In this document: positions 7,690 through 19,300 of the stretch, in pieces | Numbering within the stretch: position 1 is the first letter of the stretch | How the letters are laid out: each line of letters opens with the position of its first letter | Source: JAEUOS01 sp965279115 | GTDB taxonomy: Bacteria > Pseudomonadota > Gammaproteobacteria > Burkholderiales > JAEUOS01 | Length of the DNA: 64,000 bases | NCBI GenBank assembly: GCA_965279115.1 | Contig: OZ257137.1 | Location: forward strand, 4,588,001 to 4,652,000 | Direction: 5' to 3' | Position numbers and translations under genes: made by a program | The notes under the pieces: generated by a model | The model's database searches: none | What the model saw: the letters and a program-made list of their open reading frames with translations, nothing else | Told to the model about the DNA's origin: nothing

Positions 7690-10600
7690 CTAGAAGCGGT
7701 AGCCGGCGCGCAGCACCAGGTGGGCGTCGGTGAGATCGCCCGCGTTGGTACGCGAGAGCAGGTTGTCGAGGATCGCCTGCAGGGTGAGCCGCTTGTCCTC
7801 GCTCTCCCAGTACACCGAAAGTCCGTAGTTCCAGCCATGCTGGATGGCGTTCTGGTTGGTGTCGTCGCGGAAGCGGATGCTGCGGTAGGCCGCATTCAGG
7901 CCGAACAGCAGCCGGCCGGGCAGTGCCCACTGGCTGCCGGCCAACAGGTAGTGCCGCGGAATGTAGGGCACGGCCAGCCCCGCGTTGGCGCATTGGCGTG
8001 TCACGCCGATATCGGTGCTGCAGCCCTGCTCGCTGTCGCGGTACAGGTAGCGCAACGACACGGTCTGGTCGCGGCTGAGCCGGTGGTTGACGGCCATGCC
8101 GACGGTACGCACGCTGCCCGTGCCGAACACCGGCGTGCGCTCCACATCCGGCTTGGCGGTGAAGACGTCCTGCCGGTTGCGCAGGCTGGCCAGTTGGGAG
8201 ACCTCGAAGTCGGTGATGGCCGTGCGTGCGCCACCCAGGCCGTTGTTGATCTGCTCGTGGTCCACGAACGCCTGGGCGAAGGTGCTGGCGGTGAGCTCGG
8301 CGTCGTACTGCAGGCGGGTGCGCTGGTACAGGCCGCCGGCCATGACCAGGCGGTCGTTGACGGCCACGCCGAGGGTGTCGATCGGCGCCAGGGTGGCGGC
8401 CGAGGCCGGCCGGCGCCACTTCTGGCCCACCACGCGCAGCGACTGGCGCTCCGAGAGGGTCCATTTCAGGCCCAACCGCGGATTGAACTCGTTGTAGGTT
8501 TCTGCGATGTCGTTGCGGACATTCGACACCGTGATCGGCGGCGGCACCGCCGGGATGCTGGTGACCAGGGTGTTGGTGCGGGCACGCCGCGTTTCACCCT
8601 GCTGCATGAAGACATCGCCTTCGACTTCGAGGCTCTCGGTGGCCCGGATGCGCGCGGCGAGGTAGGCGTCGGTGGCCCGCACCACGTACTGGTCGATGCT
8701 GCGGACGGTGGCGGTGTTGGCCAGCACGCCGGCCACCAGGCCCGGGAAGGTGGTGGAAAGGTCGCCGCCGCGGTCCTGCCGCGAGCGCTCCACGCCCCAG
8801 GTCCACTGCCAGTTGCCGTTGGTGAGCGCATGGCGGAACTGCAGGTCGTGCTGCGCCACCTCGGAGCGGAAATTGTCGAGGCGCCCGTTGGCGTTCTGCA
8901 CGAAGCCGATGCCGATGGCGCGCGTCAGCGTGCTGCTCAGGCTCGAGGCGATGGAAGGCGAAACCAGTGGCCCGTCGACACTGTTCTGCTGTTTGCCGTC
9001 GCCGAACTTGAACCAGGCCTGGTTGTCCGGGGCGAACTTGAAGTTGATGCCGAGGTCGCCGCGCTTTTCCTTCTGCAGGAAAGGATCGCTCGGCAGGCTG
9101 GCGCTGTTGATGCCGGCCTTGATCTCGGCGTCGGTGCCGAAGGCGAAGATGCCGATGTCATGGCGCGGCTTGGCGCCCAGGCCCACCGTGATGCTGCTGC
9201 CGCGCGCCTGGGTGCCGTCGTCGCGCGAGCGGCCTTCGGACAAGTCGCCGCTCAGGTAGTAGGCCAGCGGTACGGTCGCGGTGGACAGGCCGTTGACGGT
9301 GCCCACGGCGGCCGCCTGGTTGTAGTTGTTGCGCTCGGCAAACAGGTCGACCCGCCCGTAGTGGCCCGGCACCGCCACCATCGAGGAAAAGCGGTTCGAG
9401 GCGCCGAATACCGTGGGGTCGGTGATGAAGCCCTTGAACAGTTCGGAGTTCTTGTTGAACTGGCCGGTATGGCGGTCGGCCAGGAACAGGTGGCTGCCGG
9501 CCCAATAGGGCGAGTAGGCCTCGTTGGCGTAGTAGGTGGCCCATTCCTCCAAGCCGAAGTTCGACAGCGAGCTGCCGATGTTGGCGCTGCCCTTCTGGTC
9601 ATTGAGGAGCTGGTTGAGCGACTTCAGGAAGGGCATGCGTGCCTGCGCCTCGCGCGAGGCGTCGACCGCCGCGCCGAGGTTGAGCGCGTCGCCCTCCATC
9701 AGGCCGATCATCACATGGGGCAACGGGTCGCGCGGGTCGAGCTCGGCGGCCTTGCGCACCGATTCGAGCGCGCGCGCGCGGTTGCCCTGCTGGTAGTAGG
9801 CCACGCCGGAATACAACTGGGCACGGGCGAAGCGCGGCTCGATCACGCCGGCCTTGAGGAAGGCCTCCAGCGCGGCGGCGGTGTTGCCGGACTTGAGTTC
9901 CAGGATGCCCAGGCCGGTGAGCGCGAGGTAGTCGTCGGGCGCCTTGGCGAGCGCCGCTTCGAAGCCGCTGCGCGCGGCCTTGAGTTCGCCGGCCAGGGAC
10001 TCCACGGTGGCGCGTTCGCCCAGGTAACCGGGTTCGTTGGGGCCCAGGCGCAGGGCTTCGTCGAGCGCGGCGCGCGCCTTGCGCACGTCTTCGCGCTCGT
10101 TCTGGATGCGGCCCACGCCGAACTGCGCTTCGTGGCTTTGCGGGTAGGCGGCCGCGACTTCGTTGAACAGGCGCAGGGCCAGGGCGGCCTCGCCGCCGAT
10201 GCGCGCCACGTCCGCCTGCGCCAGCTTGACCTCGCGGTCGCCGGCCGCGCCGGCGCTTTTGCCCGCCAGCACGCGGGCTTCCTCAAGCCGGCCGGCGATG
10301 ACCAATGCGCGCATCAGCAGCGCGGTGGCCATGGGGTTGCCGGCACCGTCGCGCGAAAGCGGCTGCACCAGCGCGATGGCATCGGCAGCGCGCCCCTGGA
10401 ACAGGCGCATGTCGGCCAACAGCAGGGCGGATTCGGTCGAGCTTGTGCCGGCCCGTTCCAGCACCGGCAGGGCGGCGGCGTAGTCGCCGGATTCGATCGA
10501 CTTGACCGCGCCTTCGAGCGCGGCCGGCACGTTGGGCACCCAGCGCCGCGGCGTGGGCCGGTAGGCGGTGACCCACTGCACGCGGTCGCGCGCGGAGGAA

Positions 10601-11223
10601 AGCAGGATCTTGACCGGCGCCTTGCCTTTTTCGGCCACGCCCTGCTCATTTACGCCGACCGACACCTCGCCCATGTTGTTGGCCAGCAATACCTCGCCGG
10701 AGAGCACGGTGACGGTGGTCTTGTCGTCGTCGGCCACCAGTTCCCAGTCGGTGCCGCGGATACCCACGGTGGCCGTGGCGGTCGTGACGCTCAGTGGCGG
10801 CCGGCCGGAACGGTTGACGGCCACGATGCTCCCGGTGACGCTGCGCAATGCGCCCGACACCCATTGCTTGGCCTGCGCCCAGATGCGCCCGCGGCCGAGG
10901 GCGATGCTGGTGCCTTCGCCTTCCGGGTTGACGGTGGTGATGCGCAGGGTGGTCTGCTCGTTCATGCGGATCTGCGTCTGGTCCTTGAGCACCACCGCCA
11001 GCTGGCTCGAGCCGCTGGTGCGCACCGAGGTGCCGGCCGGCAGCTGCTGCTTCACGGTGGCGGGGGTCCAGGCGCCCTGGGCGTTTTGCTGGACTTCGGC
11101 CTTGCCGATCAGGAGCACGACCTCGGCGTCGTTGGCATGCGCCAGGCCGGCCGCGGCCAGCATGGAGGCCAGGATGGTTTTCCGGAACATGGCCGGTTTC
11201 TTATTCACGTTGTTGGTGCGCAT
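7690..11223 (-). CDS. FecR-domain, TPR and outer-membrane beta-barrel protein (1177 aa)
   Basis: Start chosen at the ATG at 11223, preceded by GGGGAAGGGG and followed by a clear signal peptide (cleavage after ...AGLAHA, about residue 30). A longer frame from 11313 has no signal sequence at its front. Residues about 33-200 are a FecR-type domain (TATATVGIRGTDWEL motif). Residues about 220-560 are TPR-like helical repeats. From about 600 to the end is an aromatic, alternating beta-strand region ending in HLVLRAGYRF, with the terminal Phe typical of proteins inserted by the Bam machinery. It therefore looks like a periplasmic scaffold fused to an outer-membrane barrel. It lies in the middle of the DUF4347/RTX island and could export or anchor those proteins; this is inference. 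It is not a classical TonB receptor, as no plug or TonB box is recognised. Confidence 0.85.
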   Translation of the reverse strand: MRTNNVNKKPAMFRKTILASMLAAAGLAHANDAEVVLLIGKAEVQQNAQGAWTPATVKQQLPAGTSVRTSGSSQLAVVLKDQTQIRMNEQTTLRITTVNPEGEGTSIALGRGRIWAQAKQWVSGALRSVTGSIVAVNRSGRPPLSVTTATATVGIRGTDWELVADDDKTTVTVLSGEVLLANNMGEVSVGVNEQGVAEKGKAPVKILLSSARDRVQWVTAYRPTPRRWVPNVPAALEGAVKSIESGDYAAALPVLERAGTSSTESALLLADMRLFQGRAADAIALVQPLSRDGAGNPMATALLMRALVIAGRLEEARVLAGKSAGAAGDREVKLAQADVARIGGEAALALRLFNEVAAAYPQSHEAQFGVGRIQNEREDVRKARAALDEALRLGPNEPGYLGERATVESLAGELKAARSGFEAALAKAPDDYLALTGLGILELKSGNTAAALEAFLKAGVIEPRFARAQLYSGVAYYQQGNRARALESVRKAAELDPRDPLPHVMIGLMEGDALNLGAAVDASREAQARMPFLKSLNQLLNDQKGSANIGSSLSNFGLEEWATYYANEAYSPYWAGSHLFLADRHTGQFNKNSELFKGFITDPTVFGASNRFSSMVAVPGHYGRVDLFAERNNYNQAAAVGTVNGLSTATVPLAYYLSGDLSEGRSRDDGTQARGSSITVGLGAKPRHDIGIFAFGTDAEIKAGINSASLPSDPFLQKEKRGDLGINFKFAPDNQAWFKFGDGKQQNSVDGPLVSPSIASSLSSTLTRAIGIGFVQNANGRLDNFRSEVAQHDLQFRHALTNGNWQWTWGVERSRQDRGGDLSTTFPGLVAGVLANTATVRSIDQYVVRATDAYLAARIRATESLEVEGDVFMQQGETRRARTNTLVTSIPAVPPPITVSNVRNDIAETYNEFNPRLGLKWTLSERQSLRVVGQKWRRPASAATLAPIDTLGVAVNDRLVMAGGLYQRTRLQYDAELTASTFAQAFVDHEQINNGLGGARTAITDFEVSQLASLRNRQDVFTAKPDVERTPVFGTGSVRTVGMAVNHRLSRDQTVSLRYLYRDSEQGCSTDIGVTRQCANAGLAVPYIPRHYLLAGSQWALPGRLLFGLNAAYRSIRFRDDTNQNAIQHGWNYGLSVYWESEDKRLTLQAILDNLLSRTNAGDLTDAHLVLRAGYRF

Positions 11224-11525
11224 CGAAATTCCCCTTCCCCGCGACCGTTGGCCGCCGGGGCTTCCCTTGTTTGATGCCGAAGGCGCGCGTTTGACGCGCG
11301 TGCAGTCCGCCATTTTGCTACTAAATCAGCGGTTTAGGCGAAAAGTGTTGTATCCAAGCTACGCAATGATGAGGAAATCGGTGCCCGGGGCGGCCGGAAG
11401 GAGGGCCGAACCCGGGAACGGCGAAGGGGAGGACTTTGCCGCAGCCGCATCATCTGGAAACGGGCAGCAGGAAGCTGCACATGGTTCCTCCGCCATGAAT
11501 CGTATTGGCGCGGTATCAGTTGCGG
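11224..11525. other. Intergenic region upstream of FecR-barrel gene
   Basis: This 302-base stretch should hold the promoter of the FecR-TPR-barrel gene. Visible elements are a CGCGCGT/ACGCGCG inverted pair near 11284-11300 and a CTAAA/TTTAG pair near 11320-11336, in the only A+T-leaning part. No gene and no sigma-54 element was found. Confidence 0.5.
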
Positions 11526-12149
11526 CTAGTAGCCCCCGTACTCAGTGACGATCCATGAGGCCACCTTTGTCGCCGACTTGACGGTGCGGGCGAGCTCCGG
11601 GCTGTACCAGGACGAGCCGCCCTGGGACCCGGTGTCCCACTCGACCCGGAACACCTCGAAGTCCTTGCCGCCGATGCTGACCTTGTCTCTCGCTGCGACT
11701 TTGGACTTGAGGGTGAACAAGCCGGAGAACGTCCCCCCTTGCACTTGCCAGTTGACTTTTTGCTCATGCGAATCGCCCACGCACATGGGGAACTTGAACA
11801 GGTTGAAACTAGGTGTAAAGGTAAGGGTGATGTTCGGATTGCTCGAAGAGGGCCCGGAAAACGAGGCCCACTCCCTTGAAAATACGTCTGTCCCGTTGTC
11901 CCGGTTGATGCTCGACAAACTCTCACGCTTGAGGGTTATCTTGGAGTCATCCACCTCCGTTACCGTGCTCTTGACGCGGCGCCCGTCCGAATCGATGGTG
12001 ACCCACGAGTTCGGCTTTACGGCCGGGCGCGGGGCGCAATCCTTACTTGCCGGATCCGTTGATGCAGGGGGGCCGGCCTGCGCAATGGCGGATTGGGCCG
12101 GCAAAATGGTTGCGAGGCACGCAAGGGTGAATGCGAAGTTGGCTTTCAT
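11526..12149 (-). CDS. Unknown secreted protein (207 aa)
   Basis: Start set at the ATG at 12149 because GGAGGG lies about 9 bases upstream and the protein then begins with a clear signal peptide (MKANFAFTLACLATILPAQS, cleavage after ...AIAQ). The longer frame from 12278 would bury that signal. The mature part of about 180 residues has two cysteines (in KDCAPRP and PMCVGDS), alternating beta-rich sequence, and a C-terminus of VASWIVTEYGGY. I do not recognise a family. It sits between the 2499-residue RTX gene and the FecR-TPR-barrel gene on the same strand. A periplasmic or surface partner of those proteins is possible but not shown. Confidence 0.8.
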   Translation of the reverse strand: MKANFAFTLACLATILPAQSAIAQAGPPASTDPASKDCAPRPAVKPNSWVTIDSDGRRVKSTVTEVDDSKITLKRESLSSINRDNGTDVFSREWASFSGPSSSNPNITLTFTPSFNLFKFPMCVGDSHEQKVNWQVQGGTFSGLFTLKSKVAARDKVSIGGKDFEVFRVEWDTGSQGGSSWYSPELARTVKSATKVASWIVTEYGGY

Positions 12150-12297
12150 TTTCTTACCCTCCAGGTAACGTGGCTTCAAGATGGTTGGTTCGTTAAAGCG
12201 TAAAAGAGATTCGTGGCGACAATTATCCGCGGTGGCCCGCTCGACGGGTGACTGGATTGGCTGCGCGGACGAATACACATGGTAGCAACGAGGCCCG

Positions 12298-13323
12298 CTA
12301 AGCGATGATCAGAAAATCGGCACCCAGGCTGGCCGGATGGGAGCTGCTACCGAGGATAGCGAAATTGAGCGCCGCGCCGCTACCCATGCCATCGGCATCG
12401 TAGGCAAGGACGCCGGTCGAGGCGTTGTAGGTGAGGTTGGAGCCGAGGCCGACGGCCTGGCCGACCTGGGCCGCGAAGGCCGTGAAGACGGCGGCCGAAA
12501 GCTGTATCCGGTCGGTGCCCGAGGTGAAGTCGATGATGGTGTCGACATTGATCACGCCGTCGAGCGCGGTGGAAAAGACGAACTGGTCTAAGCCATTGCC
12601 ACCGGTGAGCACATCCGTGCCCAGGCCGCCCTGCAGGGTGTCGTCGCCGGATCCGCCATCCAGAATGTCCAGCCCCTTGCCGCCGCCCAGGAAGTCGTTG
12701 CCGTTGCCGCCGTTGATCACATCGCCCTGGTTCATGCCGGAGAGGATGTCGTCGCCGTCGCCGCCTTCCAGGGTGTCGAACCCGTCGCCGCCGGCCAGGG
12801 TGTCGTTGGCGGCATTGCCGGCCAACAGGTTGTTGAGCGCGTTGCCGGTGATGAGGTCGCCGAACGCGCCGCCGAGCAGGTTCTCGATGCCTGAAAGCGA
12901 TTCGGTGGCCTGCAACAGGCTGACCACCTGTGCGCCCACCAGATTGAGGTCAATGGCGAGAGCTTCGGCAGAGCCCGAATAGTCCGCTGTATCGATGCCG
13001 TTGCCGCCGATCAGGGTGTCGCTGCCGAGCCCGCCAACCAGCGTGTCGTTGCCTTCACCGCCATCGAGGATGTCCAGCCCCTTGCCGCCACCGAGAAAGT
13101 CGTCGCCGTTGCCGCCGGCAAGGCTGTCGCCCTGGGCCATGCCGGAGAGCACGTCGTTACCGTCGCCGCCGATGAGGGTGTCGAAGCCGTCGCCGCCTTC
13201 AAGCCGATCGTTGTCCTTGCCACCTTGCAGCATGTCCTCGCCGATACCGCCCAATAACCGGTCGCTGCCCTGGTTGCCGGCGAGCGTGTCATTGCCGTCA
13301 CCGCCGTCGAGGGTGTCGTCGCC
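12298..13323 (-). repeat. Copy A of about 1.03 kb direct repeat (3' end of RTX gene)
   Basis: The sequence aligns without gaps, at a constant offset of 7623 bases, to 19921-20946. Long stretches are identical, for example most of 12783-13035 against 20406-20658. It encodes the terminal RTX block and C-terminal export tail. Similarity fades beyond about 13323. Confidence 0.85.
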
Positions 13324-16300
13324 GGGATTGCCGCTGAGCATGTTGCCGGCCGCGTTACCGATGATTTCGTTGTCCAGCGTGTTGCCGGTGCCGCTCGTGT
13401 CAGCCAGGCCTGTCAGCCGGAGGTTTTCGAGACTGTCGCCTAGTGCGTAGCTGACCGAGGCCTGCACCGTGTCGAACCCGTTGGCGCCGCGCGTGAACGG
13501 GTTGTCGATGATGAACAGGTCGGTGCCGCCATTGGTGTCATCGGCCACGAGGTTGCTGGCGGCGCTTGCGAAGAGGATGTGCCGGCTGTCGGCTGAAAAA
13601 GTCGGTGAGTTGCTCTCACCATTGCCTTCGGTACCGGATTCGTTTCCGGATAGCCGGCGGATGGCGCCGCTCCACATGTCCTTGACGAAGATGTCGCTGG
13701 CACCATTGGTGTCGCCATCCACCAGGTTGGAGGCATGGCTGCTGAAAACCACATAGTGCCCGTCGGCGGAAATCGCGCCCGCGAAGGCGGCGCCATTGCC
13801 GGCCAGCCCTTGGGCGCTCTCCGAGGCGCGCGCGATCGCCCCGGTGGAAAGATTCTTCACCATCACCGACGAACTGAAGAGCTGGCTGCCGGGTAGCAGG
13901 TTGGTGGCTTCGGTGGTGAACAGGAGGAAACGGCCGTCAGCCGAAAAGGCCAGGCCTTCGCCGAAACTGTGGCCGTTGGCCTGCATGCCGGCGGCGTCGG
14001 TGGAGATGCGCGTGTTGATGCCGGTTTGCCGGTCGCGAACAAAAATGTCGTAGGCCTGGTTGGTGTCGTCGCCGACCAGGTTGCTGGCGTAGGAACTGAA
14101 GGCCAGCAAGCGGCCGTCGCCCGAAAGGACCGGATAGCCGCTGGCCGCGTTGGCCTGCGCACCACCCGGCCCGGACGACACACGTGAGATGGCACCGTCC
14201 TGCAGGTCCTTGACGAAGATGTCAACCGCGCCGTTGGTGTCGCCTGCCACCAGGTTGCTGGCGTAGCTCTGGAACGCGACATAACGGCCATCGGCGGAAA
14301 GCGCCGGCCGCAGGCTGTCCGCATTGGCCTGCCCGCTGGCGGCGTCCTGCGAGGCGCGGCGGCTGCTGCCATCGCTGCGATCGAGAACAAACACATCGGT
14401 GGCGCCGTTGGTGTCGCCCGGCACCAGGGTATCCACGCTGGTGATGAAGGCGACAAAGCGGTTGTCCGCGGAAAACGCGAGTCTGAAGTCCAGAAAAAGA
14501 TTGATCTGGAATTGCTGGGCATCGACGTTGATGAACAGGCGTTGCACGGCGCCGGTGGTCAGGTCCTTGAGGAAGATGTCCGCGTTGTTGTTGGTGTCTC
14601 CGGCAACCAGATTGCTGGCGTAGCTGGAAAAGCCAGTCAGACGGCCGTCGCCGGAGAGAGAAGGGAAGAAGCTTGCGCCGTTGGTCTGTTCGCCCGTAAG
14701 CGTAGTGGATACGCGCAGCGGCAAGGCGGTCGCGGATTCGAGCACGATGTCGCCCACGTCATCGACGATATACAAGTCATCGCCAATCCCGCCCACCAGC
14801 GTATCGGCGCCGGCGCCGCCATCGAGGCTGTCGTTGCCGGCGGCACCCTCGATGCGGTTGGCAAGCGCGTTGCCGGTGAGCTCATCGGCCAGGGCACTGC
14901 CGCGCAGGTTTTCGATATCCGTGAGCGTGTCCGCCCCCATGCCGCCGCCGACGGTTTGCGGCCCGGTGATCGCCAGGCTCAGGCGAACCGGCCCGGCGAG
15001 GGAATAGTCCGCCGTATCGAAGCCTGCGCCGCCGGCCAGGGTGTCGTTTCCGGCTCCCGGGACCAAAAGGTCGTTGCCTTCGTCGCCCGCCAGGCTGTCG
15101 TTGCCGCTGCCGCCGGCGAGCGTGTCGTCGTCGCTGCCGCCTGTCAACACGTCGTCGCCGGCATCGCCCAGGAGACGGTCGCTGCCGCCGGCGCCATCGA
15201 GGCTGTCGGCGCCGGCTGCGCCAGTCAGCGTGTTGGCGGCGTTGTTGCCGCTGATGTGGTTGTCCTGCGCATTGCCGCTGCCATCGACGGCTGTGCCGCC
15301 GGCAAGCAGAAGATGCTCCACGTCGGCCGGCAAGGTGAACGTCACCGACGCCTCGACGGTATCGCTCCCGTCCTGCGACAGGAACGGATTGGCTACCCGG
15401 TAAATATCGGTAGCGTTGTTGATGTCGATGCTGGAAAGCTGGCCCAGTGTGACGAAGACGATCTGGCTGCCGTCGGCGCTGATCCTCGCCTGATAGGCAC
15501 TGCTGCCGTCAATAATATTGCCGAGGTAGTTGCCCGAGGCCCGGCGTACCGCCCCGGTGGCAAGGTCCTTCACGTATACATCTGCGCTAAAGGTGTCGCC
15601 CTGGACCAGGTTGGATGCCAAGCTGCTGAAGGCCATGTAGCGGCCATCCGCCGACAGCGAGGCCGTAATGCTGAGGTTGTCGGCCGGCACGTTCCCGGCC
15701 GTGGTGGAAACGCGTTCGATGGCGCCGGTGAAGAGGTTCTTGCGGAAAATGTCCGGCGTGTTGAATGTATCCCCGGCGACCAGGTTGCCGGCCGTGCTTT
15801 CAATCAACAGGTGCAGACCATCCGGGGCAAAGATCGCGCGGGTGCTGTCGCCGTCGCCCTGGGCTCCGTTGGCGTCGGTGGAAACGCGCGTGAGCGCGCC
15901 GGTCTGCCGGTCCTTGACGAAGATGTCGCGGGCGCTGTTGGTGTCGTCGGCTACCAGGTTGCTGGCGAGGCTGGAAAAAACCACATAGCGGCCGTCCGGC
16001 GAGAAACTGGCATCGGCGCTGTCGAAGTTACCCTCGACGCCGGCGGCCGTGACGGACATGCGATCCACCGCGCCACTGGTCAGGTCCTTGACGAAAATGT
16101 CCAGCGCGGCGCCGCTGTCGTTGCCCACCAGGTTGGTGGCATAGCTGGCGAACACGACCAGGCTGCCGTCGCCCGAAAAGGAGGCACCGTAGCTGCCCCC
16201 GTTGATCGCGCCGCCGGTGGCTTCCACGTCACCGGCCCCGGTGGAGACGCGCGCGATGGCGCCGGTGGTCAGGTCCTTGACAAAAATGTCGGCGGCACCG

Positions 16301-19300
16301 TTGGTGTCGCCCGCGACCAGGTCGCTGGCATAGCTGCGGAACATTACCTTGTGACCGTCCGGCGAAAAGGCGGCGCCGTCGCTGTTGCCATTGCCGAACC
16401 CGCCGGCCGCATTGGTGGAGATGCGCTGGGTGCTGCCGGTTTGCAGGTCGTGGAGGTACACGCCGGTTGAGTAGGGCGCACCGGCACCGTCCAGGGTGGT
16501 GGCGGAGCTTTCGAACACCACGTACCGGCCATCGACGGAAAACGCAGGGGCGAAGCTGTAGTCGTCGGCAAGTGCGCCGCTGCTGCTGACAGAAACCAGC
16601 GTGGGGTTGTTGAGCGGCTGTTCGTCGACCACGTCGCCGACGTCGTCGACGACGTAGGTGTCGTCACCCGCCCCGCCGCGCAAGGTGTCGGCACCGCTGC
16701 CGCCTTCAAGGGTGTCGTTGCCGGCATGACCGACCAGCAGGTCGTTGCCGGCCAGGCCCTGCAGGCGGTTGGGACCTGCATCGCCGATCAGGGTGTCCGC
16801 GAACCCGGAACCGGTGAGGTTTTCGATGGAGGCCAAGGTGTCGGACCCCGCCCGGTAGCTCACGAAGCGGGCGCCGGCCTGGTTGAGGTCGACACGCACC
16901 GCCTCGAGGGCGTCGGAGTAGTCGGCGGTGTCGCTGCCGGGCCCGCCGTCGAGGGTGTCGTCGCCGGCCCCGCCGGCAAGCGTGTCGTTGCCTGTGCCGC
17001 CATTGAGGGCATTGGCGGCGGAATTGCCGGTGATGAAATTGTCCAGACCATTACCGCTACCGTCGAGGGCGCTGGTGCCGGTGAGTGTGAGGTTCTCGAT
17101 CTCATCCGGGAGCGTCAGCGTGATCGAGGCGAGGATGGTGTCGGTGTAGGTCGGGATATGCAGGGCGGCGGCGCCCGCGGGCGGGCTTGATTCGTCGACC
17201 GTGTCTCCCGCCGAGTCGATGACGTAAGTATCGTCACCCCACCCGCCGTGCAACGTGTCGGCACCGCCGCGACCGTCGAGGTAGTCGCCGCCGTTGGTGC
17301 CGGTGAGCGTGTTGGCTGCCGCATCACCGACCCGCAACACGGATCCGTCGGCGAACTGTAGGTTGTCCGGCCCGAGTGCGGAGATCAGCATGTCCGCCGC
17401 GAAACGGATGGTCTTGCCCGCCGCGGAAAGCGACACCTGGGTGCCGTCGGCCGCCGCCTGCAGGCGTAGCTCGCTCGCGCTCAGGTTCGGGTCATCGAAC
17501 ACCAGGTCTTCGAGCGCGGGGTCGAACGAAAAGATGGTGCCGTCGGCCAGCGCGCCGAAGTGGAAGGTGCCGCTGGCAGGCGTGATGCGCACCGTGCCGC
17601 CGTCGACCGCGCTCAGTGTTCCACCGGGTCCCTGGAAGCCCTGGTTCATGTCGCTGAAGGTCCAGTCGATGCGCACTTCAGTGGGCGGCGCGGCCGCGCC
17701 GTTGCTGTAGGCGATCTGGCGCAGCGCCGAGTCCACCAACAACTGGGTCGAGCCGAAGCCGAAGCGCAACACCAGCGTGCCGCCGCTGTTGGTGAGCACC
17801 GATCCGATCACGTTTGTGCCCACCCTTAGGTCGCCGCCCTCGACCAGTGCGGCGAGGGTGCCGGAGCCGGTGAATACATCCTGCGCATTCGCGCCGCCAT
17901 GGCGGGCGATGGTCAGGGTTGCGCCGTTGTAGTGGCCGCCGGCGGCGAGTTCCTTGTCGAAAATGTGCGCGTCCGGCGCCAGGGGCACCGGCGTACCGTT
18001 TTCCACATAACTTTGCGTGCCGTTGTGGTCGAAGCTGGCATCCAGGCTGCCGTCGGCGTTGTAGCGTACCAGGGCGAAATTGCTCGCAGTGTCGTAGCTG
18101 GAACCGCCCAGCACGATCCGGCCGTCCGGCTGCACCAGAAGGGCCGCGGCGGTGTCGGCGAGCGTACCGGTCGCGGTGCGCACCTTGCCGCCAATGCCGA
18201 AGCCGGTGTCCATGCTGCCGTCGGTATTCAGGCGTATGAGTGCGAATTCTGGAGTGGCGTCGATGTTGCTGGTGCCTGCCACGAGGATTTTGCCGTCCGC
18301 TTGCAGCGCAAGGGCGCTGGCTTTGCTGGGGGCGGATATCGAGTCGTTCGCGACACGGACGACGCCGGCATTGCCGAACCCGCTGTCAAGGCTGCCGTCG
18401 GGGTTGTAGCGGACCAGCGTGATCTCGAGTCGCGCAAGCTGGTTGCGGCTGGCGCCGGCGACAAGAATTTTCTGGTCCGGCTGGATGAGCACGCTGCTGG
18501 CTTCGTCGTCCACCGATCCAAGCTGGGTCAGGACCCGGCCATCGCCATCAAAGGTGTTGTCGAGGCTGCCGTCGAGGTTGTAGCGAACCAGCGCAAAATC
18601 CTTGTCGTTGGCGTTGCTGGCAAATCCCGCCAGCACGATCTTGCCGTTGGCTTGCAGGGCAAGCGCGTTGGCGGCGTCGTGGCCGAGTCCGAAATCGGTG
18701 GTGTTCTTGCCATCACCATCGAAGCTGTTATCCAGGCTGCCATCGCCGTTGTAACGTGCGGCGGCGAAATTCCAGTTCGCGTCTGAAGAATTGACGCCTG
18801 CGACCACGATCTTGCCGTCGGTCTGCAGCACGGCGCCGCGTGCGTCGTCGTAACTGCCTGCGCCGGTGAAGTCGGTTCCCACCTTTCCGCCGTTGCCGAA
18901 GGTCGGGTCCAGGTTGCCGGAGGTGTCCACTCGGATCAGCCCGAAATCGTTCACTACGGCCGGACTGGTGATTCCCGCGATGACGATCTTTCCGTCCGGC
19001 TGCAGCATCACGCCGCGTCCATCGTCGTTGCCGGCGCTTAGGCTGATGATGGCGCGCCCGCTGTTGCCAAAGCCCGGGTCAAGGCTGCCATCGGGGTTGT
19101 AGCGCACGACGGCGATGTCTGTCCAGGGGTTGCCATTGAAGGCATACCCCGCCGCGATGATGTTGCCGTCGGGTTGCAGTGCCAGGCCCGAAAGCACGGC
19201 GTTGCTGGTGCCGACCCGCGAGACGACGATGCCATCGGCCGTGCCGAAGGTGGGGGCGGTATTGGCGGGTGTGCTGCCACCGCCGCCGCCCAGGCCGAGG

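Noticed and set aside
7582..11274. 1230-codon plus-strand open frame opposite the FecR-TPR-barrel gene
   Set aside because: It is an antisense frame caused by high GC at third positions. It has no recognisable domain, while the minus strand has signal peptide, FecR, TPR and barrel features.
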